NCBI RefSeq assembly: GCF_024460475.1
Contig: NZ_JANFYN010000002.1
Span: 1-64,000, forward strand
Source of the DNA: Holdemanella sp. MSK.7.32
GTDB lineage: Bacteria > Bacillota_I > Bacilli_A > Erysipelotrichales > Erysipelotrichaceae
Direction: 5' to 3'
DNA: 64,000 nucleotides
The notes beneath the pieces are model-generated. The model did no database searches, was not told the DNA's origin, and worked only from the letters and a program-made list of their open reading frames with translations. Shown here piece by piece: positions 29,198-37,692 of this stretch. Position numbers and translations under genes: made by a program. Each line of letters begins with the position of its first letter. The stretch's first letter is position 1.

Positions 29198-30436
29198 ATG
29201 AAACAAACAATTCAATGGAAAAACAAATCCATCCAAATTGATATTGGTTTGATTCTAATTCTTATCCTTTTTGGTATGACAAGTTGTTTTGCACTATACA
29301 ATTCTTTTAACCTGATAAAATTTGGAAGCGGAAGTTCCTACTTATATCGTCAGTTATTTTGGTTTATTGTAGGATTTGTCGCAATGTTTTTCCTTTCAAT
29401 TCTTCAAAACAAAAAAATATATTCATATATGGATATGGCCTATAAAATTTTAATGCTATGTCTTGTTTATTTATTTTTCTCACGCTTATTATTTAATTTT
29501 GTGGGAATCACACTTCCTTTTGCCAGTGAAGTTAATGGTGCTATTTCATGGTTTCAATTGCCTTTGATTGGTAGTTTTCAGCCAAGTGAATTTATTAAAA
29601 TTGTTTTAATTGTTTTAGTCTCACAAATTATCGTTGATCATCAAAATGCACATCCAAATCCAACACATAAAGATGACTTGATGTTGTTGTTGGAAATTGC
29701 AAAAATATTATTTCCCCCATTATTGTTAATTATGATGCAGCCAGACACTGGTGTTTGTATTATCATCGTATTCAATATCTTCGTCTTAGTATGTTGTAGC
29801 GGTATTCGTAAAGAGTATATTATTGGAATTTTTGCCGTTGCGATAATCGTTGTAGGAACATTTTTATTCTTATATTTTGAGTATCCCAATATTCTTACCT
29901 CATTTATATCTGCATATAAACTTCAAAGAATTGATGCCTGGTTAGAACCAGAAAGTAACATTCGAGGTAGTTCGAATCAGTTATATACTGCGTTATTGTC
30001 ATTAGGTAGTGCCGGATTAACTGGATATGGATTACAAGCAAATATCATCTCTATTCCAGAAGCACATACCGATTTTATCTTTGCTGCTTTTGGGCAATGC
30101 TTCGGCTTTATTGGAACAACATTTATCTTATTATTATGTTTATTATTAGATATTTATTTATGTAAAATAGCTTACGCAACAAAAAATAAAAAAGATCGTT
30201 TTGTTGTAATCGGTATTATCGCAATGCTGCTATATCAACAACTACAAAATACAGGGATGATTGTTGGATTACTTCCAATCACTGGTATCACATTACCGTT
30301 GATTTCTTATGGAGGTAGTAGTATTCTTTCTTACTTCATTTCATTCGCAATTATTTTAAACATTTCACCAGCAACAAAAAGAACGATTCGTTTGAATCGT
30401 TCAAAAAGACGTAAGTTAATTAATATAAATTCTTAA
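29198..30436 (+). CDS. SEDS-family peptidoglycan polymerase (FtsW/RodA)
   Basis: 412 residues, about ten membrane helices, with the family signature IPEAHTDFIFAAFG and ITGITLPLISYGGSS. Polymerises lipid II with a class B PBP. No PBP gene is adjacent, so FtsW versus RodA cannot be settled; the isolated position is more typical of RodA. ATG 29198 is set by AAGGAGGT seven bases upstream (TTG 29192 is too close). Converges on nadK with a 17-base overlap. Confidence 0.88.
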   Translation: MKQTIQWKNKSIQIDIGLILILILFGMTSCFALYNSFNLIKFGSGSSYLYRQLFWFIVGFVAMFFLSILQNKKIYSYMDMAYKILMLCLVYLFFSRLLFNFVGITLPFASEVNGAISWFQLPLIGSFQPSEFIKIVLIVLVSQIIVDHQNAHPNPTHKDDLMLLLEIAKILFPPLLLIMMQPDTGVCIIIVFNIFVLVCCSGIRKEYIIGIFAVAIIVVGTFLFLYFEYPNILTSFISAYKLQRIDAWLEPESNIRGSSNQLYTALLSLGSAGLTGYGLQANIISIPEAHTDFIFAAFGQCFGFIGTTFILLLCLLLDIYLCKIAYATKNKKDRFVVIGIIAMLLYQQLQNTGMIVGLLPITGITLPLISYGGSSILSYFISFAIILNISPATKRTIRLNRSKRRKLININS

Positions 30437-31193
30437 GTCGAGTCAAATATGAATAAGTACGGTATCTAGCGAATCGTACTTTTTTTGTGCTCGAATGAAT
30501 AATTATTTCAGAAATTGATTCTAAATCTCTTTCTAAGTGATCATAACATACATGTGCATAGGCAAGCGTATCCCCTCTAACTCCTATTTTTCGCGTATCA
30601 TTCATAATGTATGGATTTTTTAAAGAATGATGGTTCTTATGTGAGATAGGCATGATTTCACAAAGCTGTAAAACCTTTAAACCTGGATCCACAACTGCTC
30701 CTTTAAGTGCTCTATTCACAGCAGTAGAACCAGATTGTGTACTCACACAAATACCTGAGCCTTGACTACTTTCAAAAAATTCATCATCTATCGAAATATC
30801 AAGTACCAATGTTTTAGCTAAACTCTCAATACGAACTTCATTTAATGCATATAATGTTTCATTGACTTGAGGAAGGTCCATTTGTAGTAAATTAAACTCT
30901 TCAATTTTTGGCTGATTATGTTTTAAATCATAAACCAAATGATCCACTTCATCTTGCGTATAATCGGTAAAAAAGCCTAAATTCCCTGTATGTATCGCAA
31001 CGAATTGAATTTCATCCAATCTATCTATATAAGTGTGAATTGCTCTTAATAGAGTACCATCTCCTCCAACAGAAAAAATAACTTCAGATTTTTCATCATC
31101 ATATTCCCATCCGATAGCTATACATTTTTTCTTTAGAGTTTCTGCAACTCTTTTTGAGTTATCGTCTCCTCTGTCTACTATACTGAAACGCAT
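30420..31193 (-). CDS. nadK: NAD kinase
   Basis: 257 residues with SVGGDGTLLRA and HTGNLGFFTDY, the two glycine-rich NAD kinase motifs; makes NADP from NAD. GAGGAAGTG lies upstream of ATG 31193; TTG 31196 is an alternative. A CYTH gene is divergently oriented next to it, recalling the B. subtilis yjbK-yjbN neighbourhood. Confidence 0.93.
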   Translation of the reverse strand: MRFSIVDRGDDNSKRVAETLKKKCIAIGWEYDDEKSEVIFSVGGDGTLLRAIHTYIDRLDEIQFVAIHTGNLGFFTDYTQDEVDHLVYDLKHNQPKIEEFNLLQMDLPQVNETLYALNEVRIESLAKTLVLDISIDDEFFESSQGSGICVSTQSGSTAVNRALKGAVVDPGLKVLQLCEIMPISHKNHHSLKNPYIMNDTRKIGVRGDTLAYAHVCYDHLERDLESISEIIIHSSTKKVRFARYRTYSYLTRLKNLY

Positions 31194-31247
31194 CAAATCA
31201 CTTCCTCTTTTGTTAAATCTATTGTAACATATTTATGGGTGATATGA

Positions 31248-31793
31248 ATGTACGATAATATTGAAAGAGAATTGAAATTATTGATTAATGAAAAAATTTA
31301 TAATGAATTACTCCATTCATATGATTTTCATAATTTAATAACACAGACAAATACATACTTTGATACAGAAAATCAGGATGTAAAAAAACAACGTGGTGCA
31401 GTCCGGATTCGAACAATTCAAGATAAAAAAATATTCACATTAAAAATCAGAAAAGATGAGTACACACACTATGAATTCGAAAAGGAAATATCTGCAGAAA
31501 ATATTAATGAGATTGAAGACCCAGAAATATTAAATTGGTTCAACCAATATCAAATTCCTAAAAATTTACATCCGACAGCTAGTTTTACTACATTAAGAAA
31601 TGTATATACATTTGAAAACGGAGAATTATGTTTAGATAAGACATATTATAAAAATCATACAGATTATGAAATTGAGTATGAATACACATCCGATCATGAT
31701 GGAATCCATTTTTTTAATTCTATATTAGAAAAATATGGTTTAAAATGGGTAAAAAATTGCCCTAGCAAAATCGCTAGAGCGTTAAATGATTAA
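31248..31793 (+). CDS. CYTH-domain protein (triphosphate-binding)
   Basis: 181 residues with ExExK near the N-terminus (IERELKLL), paired charged strands VRIRTI, FTLKIRK and YEFEKEI, and a late IEYEY. CYTH proteins bind or hydrolyse triphosphates inside a beta-barrel. Similar to YjbK, a tripolyphosphatase-like protein; exact substrate unknown. GGGTGAT is a weak ribosome site. Confidence 0.85.
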   Translation: MYDNIERELKLLINEKIYNELLHSYDFHNLITQTNTYFDTENQDVKKQRGAVRIRTIQDKKIFTLKIRKDEYTHYEFEKEISAENINEIEDPEILNWFNQYQIPKNLHPTASFTTLRNVYTFENGELCLDKTYYKNHTDYEIEYEYTSDHDGIHFFNSILEKYGLKWVKNCPSKIARALND

Positions 31794-32338
31794 AATTTGT
31801 GTGTTAAACGATAGAAGAAGGATTTAGAGTTATATTCTTCTTCTTTTTTCTTATAATTTTCCACTTCTTCTTTGTTCTTATTATAAAGTTCTTCTACTTC
31901 TTTTAATTTCTGATTTTCAGATTCTAATTCAGAAATTTTCTCATCTTTTGTTTGTGTTTCTAATAGGAAAGTTTGTTTACTCTTTTCGATTTCTAATTTA
32001 AGCTTTTCTTGATATAATTGTTCAATCTGGGCTTGTGCCTTCTCTTTTTCTTCTATAATGGCTTTAAGCTTTTCATTTTCAAATCGAAGTTCCATTTCAA
32101 CTGTAGATAATTCATGTTTTTCTTTTCTAAAATAAGTAGATAATCTTTCAACACCTTCAGCCTTAATTGTAATACGACGAGTGGCTGGATTTTTGTATTT
32201 CCAATCTTTATCCGGATTATCTTTTACCAATTTTGCAATTGCTTTATCTACTGTGTTTCTTGATTTATTGAAATGTTGGCATATCTGCGCAATATCCATA
32301 TCATAATATACATCAATTGCTGATGCTTCTTCAGGCAT
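31790..32338 (-). CDS. Helix-turn-helix / coiled-coil DNA-binding protein facing a repeat array
   Basis: 182 residues, not recognised as a named family. Residues about 12-62 form a helix-turn-helix with a wing (IAQICQHFNKSRNTVDKAIA, then a Lys/Arg-rich strand RRITIK). Residues 75-165 are a long heptad-rich coiled coil of Glu, Lys and Leu, ending in the basic aromatic tail FFYRLTHKF. This order (N-terminal HTH, coiled coil, short C-terminal piece) resembles Par of staphylococcal plasmid pSK1 and DUF536-type plasmid proteins, which act on repeats upstream of their own gene. Directly upstream lies an array of TTCATAT repeats. AGGAAGGGG precedes the start. Function inferred only. Confidence 0.6.
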   Translation of the reverse strand: MPEEASAIDVYYDMDIAQICQHFNKSRNTVDKAIAKLVKDNPDKDWKYKNPATRRITIKAEGVERLSTYFRKEKHELSTVEMELRFENEKLKAIIEEKEKAQAQIEQLYQEKLKLEIEKSKQTFLLETQTKDEKISELESENQKLKEVEELYNKNKEEVENYKKKEEEYNSKSFFYRLTHKF

Positions 32339-32344
32339 ATTCAC

Positions 32345-32815
32345 GTCCCCTTCCTATGAAATTCATAATAATAATCTAACGAGTCACGATAAGTCTATCA
32401 TAGTTTTATCAAGAATGCTATACCTATATATGAATTTCCTATATTATTTATTACTTTTTAATATGCTATTCAATTTTTCATATATTTCTCACATGAACCT
32501 TCATATATGCTTATTTATTGAAATCATATTCTATTTCATATTTTATATTTTCATATCTATATCACATGAATTTAATTATTCCATTCATATTCAAAATTTA
32601 TAATTCATATGATTAATATACATAGCATTTAATATTCATATGAACACTCAGAAGTCTATTTTTGGAGTTTCTTTCTCTTCATGTGATAATTATATGAATA
32701 ATCTTTATTTAAAGCACTTTTATGCTGTACTATATGATTTTACTATATAGTATACTATTTTGTTCATATGAATAATTAATTCTATATGATTTTTGCACTT
32801 ATTTTCCTATAAATA
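32345..32815. repeat. AT-rich array of TTCATAT/ATATGAA repeats
   Basis: 470 noncoding bases. By eye, at least 13 sites match TTCAT(A/G)T on either strand between 32428 and 32772 (starts 32428, 32477, 32491, 32500, 32535, 32550, 32564, 32584, 32604, 32635, 32678, 32692, 32763). Two are full TTCATATGAA palindromes. Spacing is irregular with several steps of 14-15 and 20 bases. A further palindrome TATGAAATTCATA (32355-32367) sits at the promoter side of the HTH gene. Looks like a protein-binding array. A 62-codon hydrophobic frame inside is not believed. Confidence 0.65.
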
Positions 32816-32856
32816 TAAAAAAATCGTATGAAATATCATATATACTTCATACGATT
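32816..32856 (-). terminator. Terminator of the dnaX-recR operon
   Basis: On the minus strand AATCGTATGAA (32856-32846) pairs with TTCATACGATT (32832-32822) and is followed by a T-run. Confidence 0.85.
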
Positions 32857-32864
32857 AAGCATAT

Positions 32865-33452
32865 TTACGAACTTTTACGTCCTTCAAACGCTTTTAACAA
32901 CGTCATAGCGTCTGTATAGTCCAAATGACTACCTACAGGGATACCATGGGCAAGTCTGCTTACCCTACACTTCCCTTCTAATAATTTAGATATATACAAA
33001 GCAGTTGTTTCTCCTTCTACTGTAGGATCTAGAGCTAATATAACCTCTTCTGTTCTTTCATTCACTCTATTTAAAAGAGTCATTATATTCAATTGATCAG
33101 GTAATACTCCTTTTTGAGTATTGATCAATCCATCTAGCACATGATATACACCATTATATTGCTGCATAGACTCTATTACTGATATATCTTTCGGATTTTG
33201 TACCACGCATATGATATTCTGATTTCTATTAGAGTTCTTACAAAACTCACAAAGCTCATCTTCTGTTAAATTACCACATCGCGTACACTTCTTTACTTTC
33301 TTTTTTAAATTTACTAGCGTTTCTGCCAATTCAGATATTTCTTCATCAGACCAACCTAATACAGTAAATGCATATCTCTCTGCCGTTTTAGCACCTACTC
33401 CTGGTAATTTCTGAAATTCATATATTAAATCATCAAATGTTTTTGGATACAT
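32865..33452 (-). CDS. recR: Recombination mediator RecR
   Basis: 195 residues: helix-hairpin-helix (LPGVGAKTAERYA), Cys4 zinc finger (CTRCGNLTEDELCEFC), Toprim domain (ICVVQNPKDISVIE) and C-terminal Walker-B-like stretch. Acts with RecO in RecA loading at gaps. Ten bases after dnaX; in many Firmicutes an ebfC (YbaB) gene lies between the two, and it is missing here. Confidence 0.96.
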   Translation of the reverse strand: MYPKTFDDLIYEFQKLPGVGAKTAERYAFTVLGWSDEEISELAETLVNLKKKVKKCTRCGNLTEDELCEFCKNSNRNQNIICVVQNPKDISVIESMQQYNGVYHVLDGLINTQKGVLPDQLNIMTLLNRVNERTEEVILALDPTVEGETTALYISKLLEGKCRVSRLAHGIPVGSHLDYTDAMTLLKAFEGRKSS

Positions 33453-33462
33453 GCTTCACCTT

Positions 33463-35226
33463 CTAATCTTCTTTTATTTCTATATTAGGAAACAAACTTT
33501 TCATATGATCTTCAATGCTCATATTATTTTCAGATTCTGCGTCTTTTCTTTTTAAACGAACTTGATATGGTTCTGGAAGATTACCACTAATCATTCTTTC
33601 TTTAAACTCATCCAATACGCGAGATTGTTGTGTCTTATCTAATGCGAATACTTTCTTAGCTTTTCCTAATAACACTTCCGTAAAATCTTCATATCCATAA
33701 TTCAGTTCAAATTCATTTATTTGTTTTGCAAAGATTTCACTAGATACACATACGACAATATAATTAGATCCACTAGCCATAATACTACTGTTTCTCAATG
33801 TAGCCGCATATTTTCCAAATTCTAAACTTGATATGAATTGTCCTATATTATTGAACTTATTCGTATCAATACTTCTTTCCATCTTTGTAGCTCCAACTAA
33901 CAATTGAATGACAAATTCATCGTTTAATATGATTTTATTATTTGTATTTTCTGACTGTTTTAATGTTTCACGTGAAACATCAGAAATTTCAGATTTTTCT
34001 AAAACCCCATTATTATCATCTTTTTGAGTGTTTTTCTCAATTATATCTGAGTCATCAGAAGTATCGTCATATGATGTTTCATAGTTTTCTTCTTCCTCTG
34101 CCTCTTTAAAATCATTATGATCTGAATCAATAATATGTGTTTTCGATTCATATGAATAACTTGAAATCTTTAATAAAGAGGCGTCTAAGTAATCTAGTGC
34201 GTTAGATGCATATGTATATTTATTATATGTATCCATTAATTCTTCCATACACTTAATTCTGAAATTAATAGGTGCTAATTTGAAATATTTCCTAATCATA
34301 TCTTTATTCATATCCGAAACTAGAGTTGAATTTTCAGAATAATCTAAAATCAGGCTATCCTTCAACATATGAATAAAGTCTGCTGTCAATCGTTTAATAT
34401 CCATTCCCATATCTGAATATTTCTGAATATCTTTGACAAAACTATCTACATCTTTTTTATATACTGAATAAAATAATTTTCCGATATCTTCAGATGTTAC
34501 GACACCATAAATTTTACGAATATCATTCACATCAATATGAGATGAACAGTATGCAACACATTGATCCAATATGGATAACGCATCTCGCATTCCTCCATCA
34601 GCTAATTGAGCAATTAACGTTAATCCATTCTCATCAATTTCAATTCCTTCGTTTTTACAAACAACAGATAATCTATATTTAATGTCATGCATACTCACTT
34701 TATTAAAGTCAAATCTTTGGCAACGAGAAATAATAGTTGGTAAAACTTTATTAGGTTCTGTAGTCGCAAAAATAAAAATTACATGAGCAGGAGGTTCCTC
34801 GATTGTTTTTAACAATGCATTGAATGCTCCAGATGTCATCATATGAACTTCATCAATAATATAAATTTTATATTTTCCCTGCATTGGAGCATACTTCACT
34901 TTATCAATCAGATTTCTTACTTCATCAACACCATTGTTGCTGGCGGCATCAATTTCAATAATATCTGGATGACTTCCATTCGCTGCCATTTTACAGTTCT
35001 CACAAACTCCACAAGGAGCATCTTGACTATTCGTACAATTTAATGTTTTCGCAAATATTTTTGCGATTGAAGTTTTTCCTGTTCCTCTAGGACCACAGAA
35101 TAAATAAGCATGAGCAATACGATTTTGAACAATCGCATTTTTCAATGTCTGAATTATATGTGTTTGTCCAACAACTTCATCAAAATTCGTTGGTCTATAT
35201 TTTCTATATAACGCTTGATATGCCAT
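33463..35226 (-). CDS. dnaX: DNA polymerase III subunit gamma/tau
   Basis: 587 residues. Clamp-loader ATPase with Walker A CGPRGTGKTS (44-53), zinc-binding cysteines C-x8-C-x2-C-x2-C (64-79), DEVHMM and an arginine-finger SRC. Residues about 365-430 are an acidic, poorly conserved linker, followed by a tau-type C-terminal domain. The linker codons hold a perfect parS at 33964-33979. AAAGGA precedes the ATG. No frameshift signal was seen. Confidence 0.95.
   Translation of the reverse strand: MAYQALYRKYRPTNFDEVVGQTHIIQTLKNAIVQNRIAHAYLFCGPRGTGKTSIAKIFAKTLNCTNSQDAPCGVCENCKMAANGSHPDIIEIDAASNNGVDEVRNLIDKVKYAPMQGKYKIYIIDEVHMMTSGAFNALLKTIEEPPAHVIFIFATTEPNKVLPTIISRCQRFDFNKVSMHDIKYRLSVVCKNEGIEIDENGLTLIAQLADGGMRDALSILDQCVAYCSSHIDVNDIRKIYGVVTSEDIGKLFYSVYKKDVDSFVKDIQKYSDMGMDIKRLTADFIHMLKDSLILDYSENSTLVSDMNKDMIRKYFKLAPINFRIKCMEELMDTYNKYTYASNALDYLDASLLKISSYSYESKTHIIDSDHNDFKEAEEEENYETSYDDTSDDSDIIEKNTQKDDNNGVLEKSEISDVSRETLKQSENTNNKIILNDEFVIQLLVGATKMERSIDTNKFNNIGQFISSLEFGKYAATLRNSSIMASGSNYIVVCVSSEIFAKQINEFELNYGYEDFTEVLLGKAKKVFALDKTQQSRVLDEFKERMISGNLPEPYQVRLKRKDAESENNMSIEDHMKSLFPNIEIKED
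33964..33979. promoter_or_regulatory. Perfect parS site inside dnaX
   Basis: TGTTTCACGTGAAACA, the exact 16-bp palindrome bound by ParB/Spo0J in Firmicutes. It encodes VSRET-like residues around 416-421 of DnaX, in a linker where sequence is free to vary. Lies about 13 kb left of oriC. No parA or parB gene is in the window. Confidence 0.9.
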
Positions 35227-35340
35227 TCGTAAAATCCTTTCTATATGTTTATCTGTATCTTATTTTATCATAGTTTTACTTATTTTATTTGATCGAAATA
35301 GGGAAGTACAATATATATGAAAAGCAGAAATCTTTCAAAT

Positions 35341-35811
35341 TTATGATTTCTGCTTCTTTTTCATATCTCTTTTCTTCTTAAAAAAATGTTTTAATAAATC
35401 TGAACATTCAGATTCAAGAATTCCTTTTCTATATTCAGGATGATGATTAAATTCAGACACTTCAAACAAATTTGTACATGTACCCACACAGCCTCCTTTA
35501 GGATCGGATGCTCCATATACAACTTCTTTAATTCTAGATTGTATAATCGCACCTGCACACATAGGACATGGTTCTAAAGTTACATATAATATACAGTCCT
35601 CTAATCTCCATGTATTTAATTTTTTACATGCTTTTTGAATTGCCATAATTTCTGCGTGTGCAATGCTTTGTTGTAAAGTCTCACGCTTATTATATCCACG
35701 AGCAATCACTTTATCATCTTTCACAATGACACATCCAATTGGAACCTCATCATAGCTTTCTGCTTTTTTAGCCTGCTTGATAGCTTCCTTCATCCATTTC
35801 ACATCATCCAT
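35341..35811 (-). CDS. tadA: tRNA adenosine deaminase
   Basis: About 156 residues with HAEIMAI (zinc His and catalytic Glu) and PCPMCAGA (two zinc Cys). Converts A34 of tRNA-Arg to inosine. ATG 35811 is placed after TGAGGA; the frame is open up to 35847 but that part overlaps the SRP RNA gene. Converges in no way with neighbours; dnaX follows on the same strand. Confidence 0.93.
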   Translation of the reverse strand: MDDVKWMKEAIKQAKKAESYDEVPIGCVIVKDDKVIARGYNKRETLQQSIAHAEIMAIQKACKKLNTWRLEDCILYVTLEPCPMCAGAIIQSRIKEVVYGASDPKGGCVGTCTNLFEVSEFNHHPEYRKGILESECSDLLKHFFKKKRDMKKKQKS

Positions 35812-35831
35812 ACTCATATCCTCAAAAAATA

Positions 35832-35915
35832 AAAAACTACTACACATGATGGAGCTTACTTAAGGCTGCTTCGTTCCCGACCTGACCTGATTCATAAGAC
35901 ATCATTGTAGTAGCC
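35832..35915 (-). ncRNA. ffs: Signal recognition particle RNA (4.5S type)
   Basis: On the minus strand, the core GGTCAGGTCGGGAACGAAGC followed by AGCC matches the bacterial SRP RNA domain IV. The GGAA tetraloop is kept, with the closing pairs changed to UCG/CGA. The ends pair perfectly: CTACTACAATGATG with CATCATGTGTAGTAG (one G bulge), and TTTTTT follows as terminator. About 80 nt. Position between serS and tadA/dnaX matches B. subtilis. Confidence 0.93.
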
Positions 35916-35920
35916 AAGTT

Positions 35921-35949
35921 ATTATATCAAATCCATTTTCAATTCGCAA
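35921..35949 (-). promoter_or_regulatory. Promoter of the SRP RNA gene
   Basis: TTGCGA (35949-35944), 17-base spacer, TATAAT (35926-35921). Predicted start near 35914, matching the first base of the closing stem. Confidence 0.75.
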
Positions 35950-35950
35950 T

Positions 35951-35978
35951 AGAAAAAAGCTGTCAAAGACAGCTTTTA
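35951..35978 (-). terminator. Terminator of serS
   Basis: AAAAGCTGTC-TTT-GACAGCTTTT on the minus strand followed by more T. It ends just before the SRP RNA promoter's -35 box. Confidence 0.85.
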
Positions 35979-35981
35979 AGA

Positions 35982-37265
35982 TTAACCAATTTTCTTTTTA
36001 CCACCCATGTAAGGTTGTAATACTTCTGGAATCAAGATTGATCCATCTGCCTGTAAATTGTTTTCTAAGAATGCAATCAACATTCTAGGTGGAGCAACAC
36101 AAGTGTTGTTTAATGTATGCGCAAAGTACTTTTCTCCATTTTCACCCTTAACACGAATCTTTAAACGACGTGCCTGAGCATCTGTTAAGTTAGAGCAACT
36201 TCCAACTTCGAAGTATTTCTTTTGACGTGGAGACCACGCTTCAACATCCACTGATTTACATTTTAAATCTGCCAAATCACCTGAACAGCATTCCAATGTA
36301 CGTACTGGAATATCTAATGTTCTGAAGAATTCTACAGTATTCATATATAATTTTTTAAACCATTCCATACTTTCTTCTGGCTTACAAACAACGATCATTT
36401 CTTGTTTTTCAAATTGGTGAATACGATACACACCACGTTCTTCAATACCGTGAGCCCCTTTTTCTTTACGGAAACAAGGTGAATATGAAGTGTAAGTATA
36501 TGGAAGATCTTTTTCTTCAAGAATTGTATCCTTGAATTTACCAATCATAGAGTGTTCACTTGTACCAATTAAATACAAATCTTCACCTTCGATTTTATAC
36601 ATCATACCTTCCATTTCCGCAAATGACATTACTCCATCAACTACTGAACTACGAATCATATACGGTGGAATTACATAAGTAAATCCTTTTTTATCAATCA
36701 TGAAATCACGAGCGTAATTTAAGATTGCTGAATGTAGACGAGCAATATCTCCCATTAAATAGTAGAATCCATTTCCAGCTACACGACGTGCTGCATCTAA
36801 ATCAATTCCGCTTAAACGTTCCATGATTTCAGTGTGATAAGGAATTTCAAAATCAGGAACAACTGGTTCACCGAATTTTTCTAATTCAACATTTTCACTA
36901 TCATCTTTTCCAATAGGAACACTATCATCAATGATGTTTGGGATCTGCATCATTTTTTCAGTAACAGACTCTCTTAATTTTATTTCTTTTTCTTCCAAAG
37001 CTGTTAGCTCGTGAGCAATCTCAGCCATTTGTTGCTTAATTTCTTCAGCTTCTTCTTTTTTACCTTGGCCCATCAACTTACCGATTTCTTTAGAAATCTT
37101 TTTACGATTAGCACGTAAATCGTCTGCATGTTGTTGTGTTTGGCGAAGCTCTTTATCCTCCATTAACACTTCATTTACTAAAGGCAATTTGTAGTCTTGG
37201 AACTTTTTCTTAATGTTCTCTTTGACAATGTCCGGATTTTCACGGACAAATTTCATATCTAACAT
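35982..37265 (-). CDS. serS: Seryl-tRNA synthetase
   Basis: 427 residues. N-terminal tRNA-binding coiled coil (about 30-105), then a class II catalytic core: motif 2 FRKEKGAHG, motif 3 ending in MLIAFLENN. Charges tRNA-Ser. GAGGAGG sits before the ATG. Expression is probably controlled by the T-box leader upstream, which carries a serine-type specifier candidate. Confidence 0.96.
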   Translation of the reverse strand: MLDMKFVRENPDIVKENIKKKFQDYKLPLVNEVLMEDKELRQTQQHADDLRANRKKISKEIGKLMGQGKKEEAEEIKQQMAEIAHELTALEEKEIKLRESVTEKMMQIPNIIDDSVPIGKDDSENVELEKFGEPVVPDFEIPYHTEIMERLSGIDLDAARRVAGNGFYYLMGDIARLHSAILNYARDFMIDKKGFTYVIPPYMIRSSVVDGVMSFAEMEGMMYKIEGEDLYLIGTSEHSMIGKFKDTILEEKDLPYTYTSYSPCFRKEKGAHGIEERGVYRIHQFEKQEMIVVCKPEESMEWFKKLYMNTVEFFRTLDIPVRTLECCSGDLADLKCKSVDVEAWSPRQKKYFEVGSCSNLTDAQARRLKIRVKGENGEKYFAHTLNNTCVAPPRMLIAFLENNLQADGSILIPEVLQPYMGGKKKIG

Positions 37266-37282
37266 GATATCCTCCTCTGCAT

Positions 37283-37515
37283 AAAAAAAGAGACACTCGC
37301 ACCCATAAAGGGACGATGTCTCGCGTTGCCACCCTTTTTACCATATATATACATATATGATCTCTTAACATGATAACGGTATGTACCGGATCAAACTACT
37401 AATTTCATTCGATCACTCTAAGGTGCTATTCAATTATTCATATCAGTATTTTCACCAGCCATACTGTCTCTATTTAATATATGGAATAATCTACTTATCC
37501 TTATCTTTGTTTTCA
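37283..37515 (-). promoter_or_regulatory. Serine T-box riboswitch upstream of serS
   Basis: Minus-strand leader with AGTAG and AGAGAC elements of stem I, then the T-box AGGGTGGCAACGCG (canonical AGGGTGGNACCGCG, one change), and a terminator GAGACATCG...CGAGTGTCTC followed by seven T (to 37283). An AGC followed by A (near 37430, GAATAGCACC) is a plausible serine specifier. The variable T-box base is C, which would pair with the G discriminator of tRNA-Ser. Uncharged tRNA-Ser would favour read-through into serS. Confidence 0.85.
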
Positions 37516-37520
37516 ACACA

Positions 37521-37550
37521 TTTATACCATTAAAACAAAGCTAAAGTCAA
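37521..37550 (-). promoter_or_regulatory. Promoter of the T-box/serS transcript
   Basis: TTGACT (37550-37545), 18-base spacer, TATAAA (37526-37521). Confidence 0.7.
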
Positions 37551-37692
37551 CCGCTTATTCTGTGAAATAGCTTCATTAAATCGGATTTATCATATGATTC
37601 TACTTATCTACAAATCATATTTAATATTACAACGATATAAAGTATCAAAATATAAGAAATCCAGCTGTAATCCTTTCACATATACAGTAAAA

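Noticed and set aside
32415..32603. 62-codon hydrophobic frame in the repeat array
   Set aside because: No ribosome site, composition follows the AT-rich repeats, and Phe/Ile/Tyr content is what random AT sequence gives.
32345..32815. Array considered as CRISPR
   Set aside because: Repeats are only 7-10 bases, irregularly spaced and on both strands; no unique spacers and no cas genes.
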